Of a DNA stretch of 64,000 bases, positions 54,209 to 62,869 are shown piece after piece. The stretch spans positions 1,587,501 through 1,651,500 of the forward strand of contig NZ_CP109446.1 in NCBI RefSeq assembly GCF_036227265.1, given 5' to 3'. This DNA is from Streptomyces sp. NBC_01476. GTDB lineage: Bacteria; Actinomycetota; Actinomycetes; Streptomycetales; Streptomycetaceae. Within the stretch, counting starts at the first letter, position 1; each line of letters opens with the position of its first letter. A program made the translations under genes and the position numbers. Under the pieces are notes generated by a model, which worked only from the letters and a program-made list of their open reading frames with translations, was not told where the DNA came from and made no database searches.

Positions 54209-54868
54209 TCAGCGGCCGGTGGTCCGCCTGGCGTCGGCCAGGTGCGCGGTCAGCCGCTCCTGGATGCGCGCGGTGGCGGCGTCCAGCGCGCTGCGGGTGC
54301 GGCGCCCGCTGCCGTCGCCCGCTTCGAAGGGTTCACCGAAGACGACGTCGATCCGGGCGCCCAGCGGTGGCAGCGCGCCGACCACCTTGCCCTTGCGGGC
54401 GCTGCCGAGCACCGCGACCGGCACCACGGGCGCGCCGGACCTGACCGCGAAGTACGCCAGGCCCGCCCGCAGCTGGGCGAAGTCGCCGACGCCGCGGGTG
54501 CCCTCGGGGAATATGCCGAGCACGCCGCCGCGCTCCAGGACGCCCAGCGCGTTGGCGATGGCGGTGCGGTCGACGCTGTCCCGGTCGATCTCGATCTGGC
54601 CGATGGAGCGCAGGAAGGGGTCGAGCGGGCCGACGAACGCCTGCTTCTTCACCAGGAAGTGGATCGGGCGGGGGGTGGTGCCGATCAGCATCGGGCCGTC
54701 GACGTTGTGGCTGTGGTTGCCGGCCAGGATCACCGGGCCGTGGGCGGGCACCCGCCAGGCGCCGAGCACCCGGGGCCGCCACAGGCCGTTCATCAGGCCG
54801 ATCCCGATGCCGCGGGCGACAGCGGCGCCGCGCGGGCCCGGCGGCGCGGTGGCGTGCTGGGTGGTCAC
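54209..54868 (-). CDS. plsC: 1-acylglycerol-3-phosphate acyltransferase (PlsC family)
   Basis: A 219-residue acyltransferase with the catalytic H52-x4-D57 (NHSHNVD) and the glycerol-phosphate motif FPEGTR at 120-125. It makes phosphatidic acid or acylates a related lipid at the membrane. The GTG start overlaps the cmk stop codon by GTGA, so it is translated with cmk. The cmk-plsC-der order is conserved in actinobacteria. Confidence 0.9.
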   Translation of the reverse strand: MTTQHATAPPGPRGAAVARGIGIGLMNGLWRPRVLGAWRVPAHGPVILAGNHSHNVDGPMLIGTTPRPIHFLVKKQAFVGPLDPFLRSIGQIEIDRDSVDRTAIANALGVLERGGVLGIFPEGTRGVGDFAQLRAGLAYFAVRSGAPVVPVAVLGSARKGKVVGALPPLGARIDVVFGEPFEAGDGSGRRTRSALDAATARIQERLTAHLADARRTTGR

Positions 54869-55560
54869 CGGGTCGCCCGCTTCTCCTCGACCAGCGTCAC
54901 GACCTGCTCTATGACCTGCTCCAGGGTGAGCGCGGTGGTGTCGACCTCGATCGCGTCGTCGGCCTTGGCCAGCGGGGAGGTCTTGCGGCCGGAGTCGGCG
55001 GCGTCCCGGCGGATCAGCGCGGCCTGGGTGGCGGCGACGCTCTGGGCACCGTTCAGCTCGCCGCTGCGGCGGGCCGCGCGCGCCTCGGCGGACGCGGTGA
55101 GGAAGATCTTCACGGTGGCGCCGGGGAGCACGGTGGTGCCGATGTCGCGGCCCTCCACGACGATGCCGGCGGGGGCGGCGGCAGCGGCGCTGCGCTGATA
55201 GGCGACCATGCGGGCGCGCACCTCGGGCACCGCGCTGACCGCGCTGACCGCGGCGGTGACTTCCTGGGTGCGGATCGGGGCGGCCACGTCCACGCCGTCG
55301 ACGCTGATCGCGGGGTCGCCGGGGTCGGTGCCGGAGACGATCACCGGCTTGTCCACGGCGTCGGCGACCGCGATGGGGTCGTGCACGTCCACGCCATTGC
55401 TGAGCATCCACCAGGTGATCGCCCGGTACTGGGCGCCGGTGTCCAGGTAGCTCAGCCCGAGCTTGGCGGCGACCGCCCTGGAGGTGCTGGACTTGCCCGT
55501 GCCGGAGGGGCCGTCGATGGCGACGATCACCGGGTTCACCGGACTTACCGGATTTTCCAC
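54865..55560 (-). CDS. cmk: Cytidylate kinase
   Basis: A 231-residue (d)CMP kinase with the P-loop GPSGTGKSS at 17-25, YLDTGAQYRAITW for substrate binding, and VVEGRDIGTTVLP. It converts CMP and dCMP to the diphosphates in the cytosol. GTG 55560. It is coupled to plsC by a 4-bp overlap and lies 185 bp after tyrA on the same strand. Confidence 0.96.
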   Translation of the reverse strand: MENPVSPVNPVIVAIDGPSGTGKSSTSRAVAAKLGLSYLDTGAQYRAITWWMLSNGVDVHDPIAVADAVDKPVIVSGTDPGDPAISVDGVDVAAPIRTQEVTAAVSAVSAVPEVRARMVAYQRSAAAAAPAGIVVEGRDIGTTVLPGATVKIFLTASAEARAARRSGELNGAQSVAATQAALIRRDAADSGRKTSPLAKADDAIEVDTTALTLEQVIEQVVTLVEEKRATR

Positions 55561-55745
55561 AGGGGTGGACCTTCCTCGTGCACGTAACGTCGGGGGCGCG
55601 GGACTGCCCGGATCGGACGGGCACCCATCCCCCCAAGGTTACCGGCCATGCGGGGGACGGCGTGCCACGGGTTTCCCCCGCCCCTTGCGCGGCCCCGCGC
55701 ACCGCCCGGCGCCGGGGCGCTCCCCGGGCTCCGGACCGGCCGGCC

Positions 55746-56834
55746 TCACGGCTGCCGCAGCGCCCACCCGCGCTCGCGCAGCGCCGCCGTCAGCTTCGGG
55801 GCGCTGCGCGGTTCGACCATGAGCTGGACGAGGCCCGCCTGCCGGCCGGTGGAGTGCTCGATACGGACGTCCTCGATGTTCACACCGGCCGCGCCCGCGT
55901 CGGCGAAGAGGCGGGCGAGTTCGCCGGGCTGGTCGCCGATGAGGACGGCGACGAGCTCGTACGGCTTGGGAGCGCTGCCGTGCTTGCCGGGCACCTTGGC
56001 ACGGCCGGCCTTGCCGCGGCGGAGGACGTCCTCGATGCCGGCCGCGCCGCCGCTGCGCTTGTCGCCGTCGCCGCTCTCCAGGGCGCGCAGCGCGCTGACG
56101 GTCTCGGCGAGGTCGGTGGCGAGGTCGGCGAGGATGTCGGCGACCGGGCCCGGGTTGGCGGCCAGGATGTCCATCCACATGCCCGGCTCCGAGCCGGCGA
56201 TCCGGGTCACATCCAGGATGCCCTGACCGCAGAGCCGTACGGCGGCCTCCTCGGCGTGCTCCAGCCGGGCCGCGACCAGGCTGGAGACGAGCTGCGGGGT
56301 GTGCGAGACCAGGGCCACCGCGCGGTCGTGCGCGTCGGCGTCCATCACCACCGGGACGGCCCGGCACAGGGCGACCAGTTCCAGCGCGAGGTTGAGCACC
56401 TCGGTGTCGGTGGCCGCGGTGGGGGTGAGCACCCAGGGACGCCCCTCGAAGAGGTCGGCGGTGGCCGCCAGCGGCCCGGAGCGCTCCCGGCCGGCCATCG
56501 GGTGCGTGCCGATGTAACGGCCGAGGTCGCAGCCGAGCGCCTCCAGCTCGCGGCGCGGGCCGCCCTTGACGCTGGCGACGTCGAGGTAGCCGCGGCCGAG
56601 CCCGCCGGAGATGGCGTCGGCGAGGGCGGCGGCGACGTGGGCCGGCGGCACCGCGACGATCACCAGGTCGACCGGGGCCCCGGGGCTGCCGGACGTGCCG
56701 GCGCCGAGCGCTTCGGCGGTACGGACCGCGGACTCGTCGTGGTCGGTGAGGTACACGTCGACGCCGCGGGCGGTGAGCGCGAGGGCGGCGGAGGTGCCCA
56801 TCAGCCCGGTTCCGATGACGAGCGCGGTCCTCAC
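55746..56834 (-). CDS. tyrA: Prephenate dehydrogenase
   Basis: A 362-residue enzyme: NAD-binding GTGLMG near residues 8-13, catalytic region GTHPMAGRERSG, and SHTPQLVSSLVAARL; the C-terminal 80 residues are an ACT-like domain (YELVAVLIGDQPGELARLFADAGAAGVNIEDVRI). It oxidises prephenate to 4-hydroxyphenylpyruvate for tyrosine. The GTG at 56834 is chosen for the GAGGA 9 nt upstream; a GTG at 56849 is possible. Tyrosine feedback through the ACT domain is likely. It leads the tyrA-cmk-plsC-der block. Confidence 0.95.
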   Translation of the reverse strand: MRTALVIGTGLMGTSAALALTARGVDVYLTDHDESAVRTAEALGAGTSGSPGAPVDLVIVAVPPAHVAAALADAISGGLGRGYLDVASVKGGPRRELEALGCDLGRYIGTHPMAGRERSGPLAATADLFEGRPWVLTPTAATDTEVLNLALELVALCRAVPVVMDADAHDRAVALVSHTPQLVSSLVAARLEHAEEAAVRLCGQGILDVTRIAGSEPGMWMDILAANPGPVADILADLATDLAETVSALRALESGDGDKRSGGAAGIEDVLRRGKAGRAKVPGKHGSAPKPYELVAVLIGDQPGELARLFADAGAAGVNIEDVRIEHSTGRQAGLVQLMVEPRSAPKLTAALRERGWALRQP

Positions 56835-57103
56835 TGTGGCGATCCTCACTGCACGGGGGCACACCGGAGCGGCGGCCCGGTGTCTGGCGGCGGTGTCCTG
56901 CGACGGACGTCCTGGCACACGCGCCCCGCGACAGCGGTCCCGCGGCGGTGTCCTGTGACAAAGGTAATGATGCGCGCCCGCGGGACCGGCCCGCGCCCGC
57001 AGGGCGAGACGCGGGTGTCCGCGGGCCCCGCCTGTCCCTCCGCTCCCCGCAGGAAGCAGCGGTTTCCCCGCGCCGTTCGTACGGCATGGCGATAATCGCC
57101 CTC

Positions 57104-57835
57104 ATGCGCGACTCCCTGGGCCACGCCCTCGTCAGGGACCACACGGTCTACGCCTGTGTCATGGGCTCGCGCGCCTTCGGGCTCGCCACGGACGGCAGCG
57201 ACACCGACCGGCGCGGGATCTTCGTGGCGCCGACCCCGCTGTTCTGGCGCTTCGAGAAGCCGCCGACCCATGTCACCGGGCCGCTGGACGAGCAGTTCTC
57301 CTGGGAGCTGGAGCGGTTCTGCGTGCTCGCGCTGCGGGCCAACCCCAATCTGCTGGAGTGCCTGCACTCACCGCTGGTGGAGTACGCCGACGCGACCGGC
57401 CGCGAACTGCTCGACCTGCGGGGGGCGTTCTTGTCCCGGCGGGCCGAGAGCAGCTTCCGCGGCTACGCGGCCCAGCAGCTGGGCAAGCTGGAGGCCGATC
57501 TGCGTACCCGCGGCGAGCTGCGCTGGAAGCACGCGATGCATCTGCTGCGGCTGCTGATCAGCTGCCGTGACCTGCTGCGGACCGGCCGGCTCACGGTGGA
57601 CGTGGGCGAGCACCGTGAGCGGCTGCTGGCGGTGAAGCGGGGCGAGGTGGGCTGGGAGGAGTTCCAGGCGCGGATCCGTACGCTGCACGAGGAGACGGAC
57701 GCCGCCGCGGCCCGGACGCCGCTGCCGCAGGAGCCGGACCGGGCCCGGGTGGAGGACTTCCTGCTCCGGGTCCGGCGCGCCTCCGCCTCAGCCCCGGTCG
57801 GTGTCCTGGTCCCAGAGTCCGCCCAGCGCCCGTAG
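57104..57835 (+). CDS. Nucleotidyltransferase domain protein (pol-beta fold)
   Basis: A 243-residue protein with the nucleotidyltransferase motif GSRAFGLATDGSDTDRRG: G21-S22 and the metal-binding D33 and D35. The rest is helical (YRGF-like FRGYAAQQLGKLEADL, RWKHAMHLLRLLISC). It should transfer a nucleotide to an unknown acceptor. A -10-like GATAAT at 57090-57095 suggests a leaderless start at ATG 57104; ATG 57086 is the alternative. Its 3' end overlaps the converging ADP-ribosylglycohydrolase gene by 48 bp. A related nucleotidyltransferase gene lies on the far side of that gene. Confidence 0.85.
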   Translation: MRDSLGHALVRDHTVYACVMGSRAFGLATDGSDTDRRGIFVAPTPLFWRFEKPPTHVTGPLDEQFSWELERFCVLALRANPNLLECLHSPLVEYADATGRELLDLRGAFLSRRAESSFRGYAAQQLGKLEADLRTRGELRWKHAMHLLRLLISCRDLLRTGRLTVDVGEHRERLLAVKRGEVGWEEFQARIRTLHEETDAAAARTPLPQEPDRARVEDFLLRVRRASASAPVGVLVPESAQRP

Positions 57836-58816
57836 CTCCTCGCCGTACTCGATCCGCTCCGCCCAGCGGGCCGGCCAGGCGTCCGCGCCCAGGTACGCGC
57901 CGGCGAAGGCCCCGGTCAGGCAGGCGATCGAGTCCGAGTCGCCGGAGCTGTAGGCGGCCCGCCGCAGCGCGGTCACCGGCTCCTCGGGGAAGAGCAGGAA
58001 GCAGAGCAGCCCGGTGGCGAACGCCTCCTCCGCCACCCACCCGGCCCCGGTGACCAGGCAGGGGTCGGCCTCCTCGTCCCGCTCCCGCAGTGCCTGCTCC
58101 AGGCGGACGAGCACCTGCGCGCACTCGTCCCAGCCGCGCTCGGCGAAGTGGGCGGGTGTGGGGTCCTGGGCGTACGTCCACAGGTCGCCGAGCCAGTACT
58201 CGTGGTAGTACGACCGGTTCGCGGCCACGTACTCCCGCAGCAGCGCGAGCAGTTCGCCGGGGCGGGCGCCTTCGGCGAGGAGCCGTACCGTGTACGCCGT
58301 CAGGTCGGACGCGGTGAGCCCGGTCGGGTGGCCATGGGTGAGGGCGGCCTGGAACTGGGCGATGCCGGAGCGGGTGCGCTCATCCGTCCCGGGGACGAGC
58401 GCGGCGGGCGCGACCCGCATATTGGCCCCGCAGCCCTTGGAGCCGGTCTGGCTGGCCTCCTGCCAGATCCGCCCCGGCCGGCTGAGCAGTTGGCACGCGA
58501 CCATGCAGGTCCGGCCGGGGGCCCGGTTGTTCTCCGGGGAGCGCCACCACTCGACGTACTCCTCGCGCAGCGGCCCGAGCAGCCCCAGCGGTGTCAGCCG
58601 GCCGCGTTCCGAGGCGGTGCGCAGGGCCCGCGCGAAGGCGAGCGTCATCTGGGTGTCGTCGGTGACGATGGCGGGCCGCGGCAGCTCCATCCCCCGCCAG
58701 GGCCCGAACGTCGCCCCGATCATCGCCACCGTGTTGAACTCGGTCGGAAACCCGAGCGCGTCCCCGAGCGCGAGCCCGGTCATCACCCCACTCGCCGCCC
58801 GCTTCCCACCCTTCAT
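57788..58816 (-). CDS. ADP-ribosylglycohydrolase family protein
   Basis: A 342-residue DraG/ARH-fold hydrolase. N-terminal GLALGDALGFPTEF and the metal ligands T52-D53-D54 (VTDDTQMT), with the C-terminal partner D293 and D295 in SGDSDSIACLTGAFAG. It removes ADP-ribose from proteins, nucleic acids or small molecules. The ATG overlaps the stop of an upstream nucleotidyltransferase gene by ATGA, so the two are coupled. It converges on another nucleotidyltransferase gene. The substrate is unknown. Confidence 0.92.
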   Translation of the reverse strand: MKGGKRAASGVMTGLALGDALGFPTEFNTVAMIGATFGPWRGMELPRPAIVTDDTQMTLAFARALRTASERGRLTPLGLLGPLREEYVEWWRSPENNRAPGRTCMVACQLLSRPGRIWQEASQTGSKGCGANMRVAPAALVPGTDERTRSGIAQFQAALTHGHPTGLTASDLTAYTVRLLAEGARPGELLALLREYVAANRSYYHEYWLGDLWTYAQDPTPAHFAERGWDECAQVLVRLEQALRERDEEADPCLVTGAGWVAEEAFATGLLCFLLFPEEPVTALRRAAYSSGDSDSIACLTGAFAGAYLGADAWPARWAERIEYGEELRALGGLWDQDTDRG

Positions 58817-59598
58817 ACCCCCGCCTCCCGAACCCGCACGACGAAGTCATGCAGCGCGTCATAGCCCCCCACCCGCCCCGGCAACCCCGAACCGGCCTGC
58901 GCCTGGCTGAGGGCGGCGTGCAGGGCTTCGACGTCGGTACGCAGCCGGTCGGCGTCGAGAGCGCCGGCCGGACCGTGTTCGGCGTCCGCCTTGCGGGCGA
59001 TCAGGTCCGGAAGATAGGCCGGGGCGTCGACGAGGGTGAGCAACGTCGGCAGATGCGCCTGGAGTTCGCCGGTACGCATCAGGTGGATACCGGTGAGCAG
59101 CACCCGGAAGGTGTAGAGCAGCGGCTTGAGTTCGCCGTTCTTCTCGTACAGCCGCCACTGGGTGTTGGCGAAGCCGCGGTAGTGGTGGGCGTGCTCGGAG
59201 GTGAGCACCCCCGGGGCCAGCGCGACGAGTTCGGCGTGCGCGTCGGTGGTCTGCACGACCAGCGGGGAGAGCAACTGCTCCAGCACGTAGCCATTGCGGC
59301 GCAGCATCATCCGGACGAACTTCAGCACGTCGTGCGTGACGAGGTCGAGGTCGAGGCCGTCACGGTCCCACATCCGGCTCTGGGTCGCCTCACCCTCACG
59401 CAGGCCGATCACCTCGCGCAGCGGCAGCAGGTGGACGCCGCGGAGGTCGATGTCGGAGTCGTGGGAGGGGAAGCCGTAGAGGTGGGCGCCGGAGATGGTG
59501 GTGAAGAGGAGGGGGTCGGGGCCGGCGAGGAGTTCGGGCAGTAGGGGGGTGAGGTCGGGGACGCCCGCGGCGGAGAGGGGGTCGGCTTGGATGGTCAT
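58813..59598 (-). CDS. Nucleotidyltransferase domain protein (pol-beta fold)
   Basis: A 261-residue protein with ISGAHLYGFPSHDSDIDLRG: G37-A38 replaces the usual G-S, with metal-binding D49 and D51. The helical second half includes YRGFANTQWRLYEKNGELKPLLYTFRVLLTGIHLM, like the FRGYAAQQ...HAMHLLRLLISC part of the gene at 57104. It probably adds nucleotides to RNA or a small acceptor. ATG 59598 has GGATGAC upstream; a TTG at 59610 is less likely. It is coupled to the ADP-ribosylglycohydrolase gene by a 4-bp overlap. Confidence 0.85.
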   Translation of the reverse strand: MTIQADPLSAAGVPDLTPLLPELLAGPDPLLFTTISGAHLYGFPSHDSDIDLRGVHLLPLREVIGLREGEATQSRMWDRDGLDLDLVTHDVLKFVRMMLRRNGYVLEQLLSPLVVQTTDAHAELVALAPGVLTSEHAHHYRGFANTQWRLYEKNGELKPLLYTFRVLLTGIHLMRTGELQAHLPTLLTLVDAPAYLPDLIARKADAEHGPAGALDADRLRTDVEALHAALSQAQAGSGLPGRVGGYDALHDFVVRVREAGV

Positions 59599-59685
59599 GC
59601 TGTCATCCAAGCCGCCCGGAGCATCCGCACGCGAGAGGTTTCCCGCGTTCCGGTTCCGGGCCGGCAGGCCGCGGAACCGGTCGGG

Positions 59686-60897
59686 TCAGAGGTCGACCTC
59701 CTGCATCAGCATGCCGACCTCGGTGTTGGTCAGCCGGCGCAGCCAGCCGGACTTCTGGTCGCCCAGCGGGATCGGGCCGAAACTGGTACGGACCAGCTTG
59801 TCGACCGGGAAGCCGGCCTCGGCCAGCATCCGCCGCACGATGTGCTTGCGGCCCTCGTGCAGGGTGACCTCGACCAGGTAGTTCTTGCCGGTGTTCTGCA
59901 CGATCCGGAAGTGGTCGGCGCGTGCCCACCCGTCCTCCAGCTCGATGCCGCTCTTGAGCTGCTTGCCGAGATCGCGGGGCAACGGGCCCTGGATCGCGGC
60001 GAGATACGTCTTCTGCACGCCGTACCGCGGGTGGGTCAGCCGGTGCGCGAGCTCGCCGTGGTTGGTGAGCAGGATCAGACCCTCGGTCTCGGTGTCCAGC
60101 CGCCCGACGTGGAAGAGCCGGGTCTCGCGGTTGGTGACGTAGTCGCCGAGGCACTGCCGCCCGTCGGGGTCCTCCATGGTGGAGACGACACCGGCCGGCT
60201 TGTTCAGCGCGAAGAAGAGATACGTCTGGGTGGCCACGGTCAGCCCGTCGACCTTGACCTCGTCGTGGTTGGTGTCCACCCGCAGGCCCTGCTCGGTGAC
60301 GACCTTGCCGTTCACCTCGACCCGGCGCTGCTCGATCAGTTCCTCGCACGCGCGGCGGGAGCCCATGCCGGCCCTGGCGAGCACCTTCTGCAGACGCTCG
60401 CCCTCCTGCTCGGCGCCGGGGAAGGTCTTGGGCAGGTTCAGCTTGGGCTTGCTGTGCCGCTCCCGGTTGCGCTCCTCGATCTGGGCGTCCAGCTCGCGGG
60501 GGCGGGCCGGAAGGGTCCGGCCGCCGCGCTTGCCGCGGTTGCCTGGCTGACCCTCCGCCTTGGTGCGGGGCATGCCGCCGGGCCGGTTCGCGCCGGACTG
60601 GCCGGTGCTGCCGACGTCGTAGCGGCGCTCCTCCGGGCGCGGCTTGCTCGGGCGCTGCGGGCCCTGGCCCTGCGGCTGGGACTGGCCCTGCCCGCGGCCC
60701 CGGTCGTCGCCGCGGCGCTGGTCGCCGGCGCCACGCCGGTCCTGACCGCCACCGGACCCACGCCGGTCCTGACCGCCACCGGCGCCACGCCGGTCCTGAC
60801 CGCCACCGGACCCACGCCGATCGGAGCCGCCGGTGCCACCGCCGCCGCCACCGCGGGAGTTCCGGCCGCCGCCGCTGTTCCTGTCGCTGCTTCGCAT
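59686..60897 (-). CDS. 23S rRNA pseudouridine synthase (RsuA/RluB family)
   Basis: A 403-residue enzyme. Residues 1-150 are a Gly/Arg/Gln-rich basic extension with three GGGQDRRG(S/A) repeats. The S4 RNA-binding domain is at about 167-215 and the catalytic core has D268 in GRLDTETEGLILLTN. It isomerises a uridine in rRNA; RluB-like specificity (helix 89-90 of 23S) is usual for the copy next to scpB. Its ATG overlaps the scpB stop (TGATG). The basic tail may help RNA binding and is common in actinobacteria. Confidence 0.92.
   Translation of the reverse strand: MRSSDRNSGGGRNSRGGGGGGTGGSDRRGSGGGQDRRGAGGGQDRRGSGGGQDRRGAGDQRRGDDRGRGQGQSQPQGQGPQRPSKPRPEERRYDVGSTGQSGANRPGGMPRTKAEGQPGNRGKRGGRTLPARPRELDAQIEERNRERHSKPKLNLPKTFPGAEQEGERLQKVLARAGMGSRRACEELIEQRRVEVNGKVVTEQGLRVDTNHDEVKVDGLTVATQTYLFFALNKPAGVVSTMEDPDGRQCLGDYVTNRETRLFHVGRLDTETEGLILLTNHGELAHRLTHPRYGVQKTYLAAIQGPLPRDLGKQLKSGIELEDGWARADHFRIVQNTGKNYLVEVTLHEGRKHIVRRMLAEAGFPVDKLVRTSFGPIPLGDQKSGWLRRLTNTEVGMLMQEVDL
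60727..60807. repeat. 27-bp coding tandem repeat x3 (GGGQDRRGS/A)
   Basis: Three 9-codon units encode residues 31-57 of the pseudouridine synthase. The DNA units are nearly identical, so their number may vary between strains. Confidence 0.8.
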
Positions 60898-61613
60898 CAA
60901 GTTTCCGTAATCGAGGTGGTCACTACGTCGTCGTCCGGGGCATCGGGATCGAAGGACGGCAGCCCCTCCTGGGACTCCGCCTCGATCGCGTCCGCCTCCG
61001 GCAGGAACGGGGCGAGCTCCGGCAGCTCATCAAGGCTGCGCAGGCCCATACGTTCCAGGAAGTAGTTGGTCGTCCTGTACAGGATCGCACCTGTCTCGGG
61101 TTCCGTCCCACCTTCGGCCACCAGCCCCCGCTGGAGCAGGGTGCGCATCACACCGTCACAGTTCACGCCGCGCACCGCGGAGACCCGGGAGCGGCTGACC
61201 GGCTGACGGTACGCGACCACCGCCAATGTCTCCAGCGCGGCCTGCGTGAGACGGGCGTGCTGGCCGTCGAGCACGAACTTCTCCACCGCCGGGGCGAAGG
61301 CGGGCCGGGTGTAGAAACGCCAGCCGCCCGCCACCAGCCGCAGGTCGAAGCCGCGGTTCTCGCGGGTGTAGTCGTCGGAGAGTTCGCGCAGCGCCTTGGT
61401 GACGCTGCGGCGGGGGCGGTCGAGCACCTTGGCGAGGTGCTCCTCGGTGGCCGGTTCGTCGATCACCATCAGGACCGCTTCGAGAGCGGGCTTCAGCTCC
61501 AGCCGGGCCAGGTCCGCGGTGAGCAGGCCGGCCGGGGCCGGGGCGGTGCCCTCGGGTGTGCCCGGGTCCAGTTCCGCGGTGGCGGGTTCCGCCGGGTCGG
61601 CCGCCTGGGTCAT
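60897..61613 (-). CDS. scpB: Segregation and condensation protein B
   Basis: A 238-residue ScpB with two winged helices: LKPALEAVLMVIDEPATEEHLAKVLDRPRRSVTKALRELSDDY at about 34-76, and LTQAALETLAVVAYRQPVSRSRVSAVRGVNCDGVMRTLLQRGLV at about 126-170. It forms the kleisin-associated dimer of the SMC-ScpAB condensin that compacts the chromosome. Start ATG overlaps the scpA stop (ATGA) and its stop overlaps the pseudouridine synthase start. Acidic Glu/Asp-rich ends are disordered. Confidence 0.95.
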   Translation of the reverse strand: MTQAADPAEPATAELDPGTPEGTAPAPAGLLTADLARLELKPALEAVLMVIDEPATEEHLAKVLDRPRRSVTKALRELSDDYTRENRGFDLRLVAGGWRFYTRPAFAPAVEKFVLDGQHARLTQAALETLAVVAYRQPVSRSRVSAVRGVNCDGVMRTLLQRGLVAEGGTEPETGAILYRTTNYFLERMGLRSLDELPELAPFLPEADAIEAESQEGLPSFDPDAPDDDVVTTSITET

Positions 61614-62782
61614 CGCTCTTCTCCCTCGTCCTCGTCGTCGGTACGTCCCGCACCGCCGCCTGTGCCCGTGCCCGCGGCGCCGCCGGTCTTCTTGCCGCCC
61701 TCAGGTTCCGCGGCCGGCTCCCGGTCGAACTCGTCGGTCACCAGCGCGGCGGCCTCCTCGACGGCGGCGCCGGTCCAGCGGACCTGGAGGTCGCCGAGCG
61801 CCTCCTCCTGATCGAGCGTGATCGCCTTCTCGCGGTACAGCTCCAGCAGCGCGAGGAAGCGGGCGACCACGGTGAGGGTGTCCGGGGCGTCCCGGGTCAG
61901 CTCGCCGAAGCTGGCCACGCCGAGCGCCCGCAGTATCGCGATCACATGCTCGGCCTGCTCCCGTACGGACACCAGCGGGGCGTGGATGTGGTCCACGTAG
62001 ACCTGCGGCTTCGGCTTGGGCTGCATCGCCTTCACCGCGAGCTGGGCGAACCGCTCGGGGCCGATGCTCAGCACGACCTCGGGCAGCAGCTCGGCGTGCT
62101 GCGGTTCCAGGCCGACGGTGCGGGGGTGGCGCAGTGCCTCCTGCTCCAGCCGTTCGGCGAAGATCGCGGCGATCTGCTTGTACGCGCGGTACTGCAGCAG
62201 CCGGGCGAAGAGCAGGTCCCGCGCCTCCAGCAGCGCCAGGTCCGCCTCGTCCTCCACTTCGGCGGACGGCAGCAGCCGGGCCGCCTTCAGGTCGAGCAAG
62301 GTGGCGGCGACCACCAGGAACTCGGTGGTCTGGTCGAGGTCCCAGTCCGGCCCCATCGCGTGGATGTACGCCATGAACTCGTTGGTGACCTTCGACAGTG
62401 CGACTTCGGTCACATCGAGCTTGTGCTTCGAGATCAACTGCAGCAGGAGGTCGAACGGCCCCTCGAAGTTCACCAGCCGCACGGTGAACCGGCCGCTGTC
62501 GGCGGCCTCACCGGGCGGTGCCGCGGAAGCGTCCGCGACCGCAGGTCCCGGCTCGTCCTGCGCCGGCGCGGCGGCCCCCTCCGGCACACCTGGCTCGACC
62601 GGTTCGACCGGTTCGGCCGGCTCGACCTGCTCGGCCGGCTCCACGAGGGGCGCGCCGACGTCCGGAACCGGCTCCGCCGTCGCGTGCTCCGTCGTCACCG
62701 GCTCCGCCGTCACGGGGCCGGGGTCGTCGGGGAGCGGCGCGGAGCCGCGTCCGAGCGGGCGGCGGGGGTGGGTGGGTGGCAT
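61610..62782 (-). CDS. scpA: Segregation and condensation protein A (kleisin)
   Basis: A 390-residue kleisin. Residues 1-92 are a Pro/Glu/Val-rich disordered extension. The ScpA core starts at FTVRLVNFEGPFDLLLQLISKHKLDVTEVALSKVTNEF (about 98-135), and the C-terminal winged helix includes FLALLELYREKAITLDQEEALGDLQVRW. It bridges SMC heads. ATG 62782 has only a weak ribosome site. It is followed by scpB with ATGA overlap. A gap of 87 bp separates it from the gene upstream. Confidence 0.95.
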   Translation of the reverse strand: MPPTHPRRPLGRGSAPLPDDPGPVTAEPVTTEHATAEPVPDVGAPLVEPAEQVEPAEPVEPVEPGVPEGAAAPAQDEPGPAVADASAAPPGEAADSGRFTVRLVNFEGPFDLLLQLISKHKLDVTEVALSKVTNEFMAYIHAMGPDWDLDQTTEFLVVAATLLDLKAARLLPSAEVEDEADLALLEARDLLFARLLQYRAYKQIAAIFAERLEQEALRHPRTVGLEPQHAELLPEVVLSIGPERFAQLAVKAMQPKPKPQVYVDHIHAPLVSVREQAEHVIAILRALGVASFGELTRDAPDTLTVVARFLALLELYREKAITLDQEEALGDLQVRWTGAAVEEAAALVTDEFDREPAAEPEGGKKTGGAAGTGTGGGAGRTDDEDEGEER

Positions 62783-62869
62783 CGGGGGTCCAAGGGGCGG
62801 GGAGGTCCAGGACCGCAGGCTATCCTCCCCGGGCGCCGGGGCCCGGGCCCCACGCCTGGAGGTGAGCGG

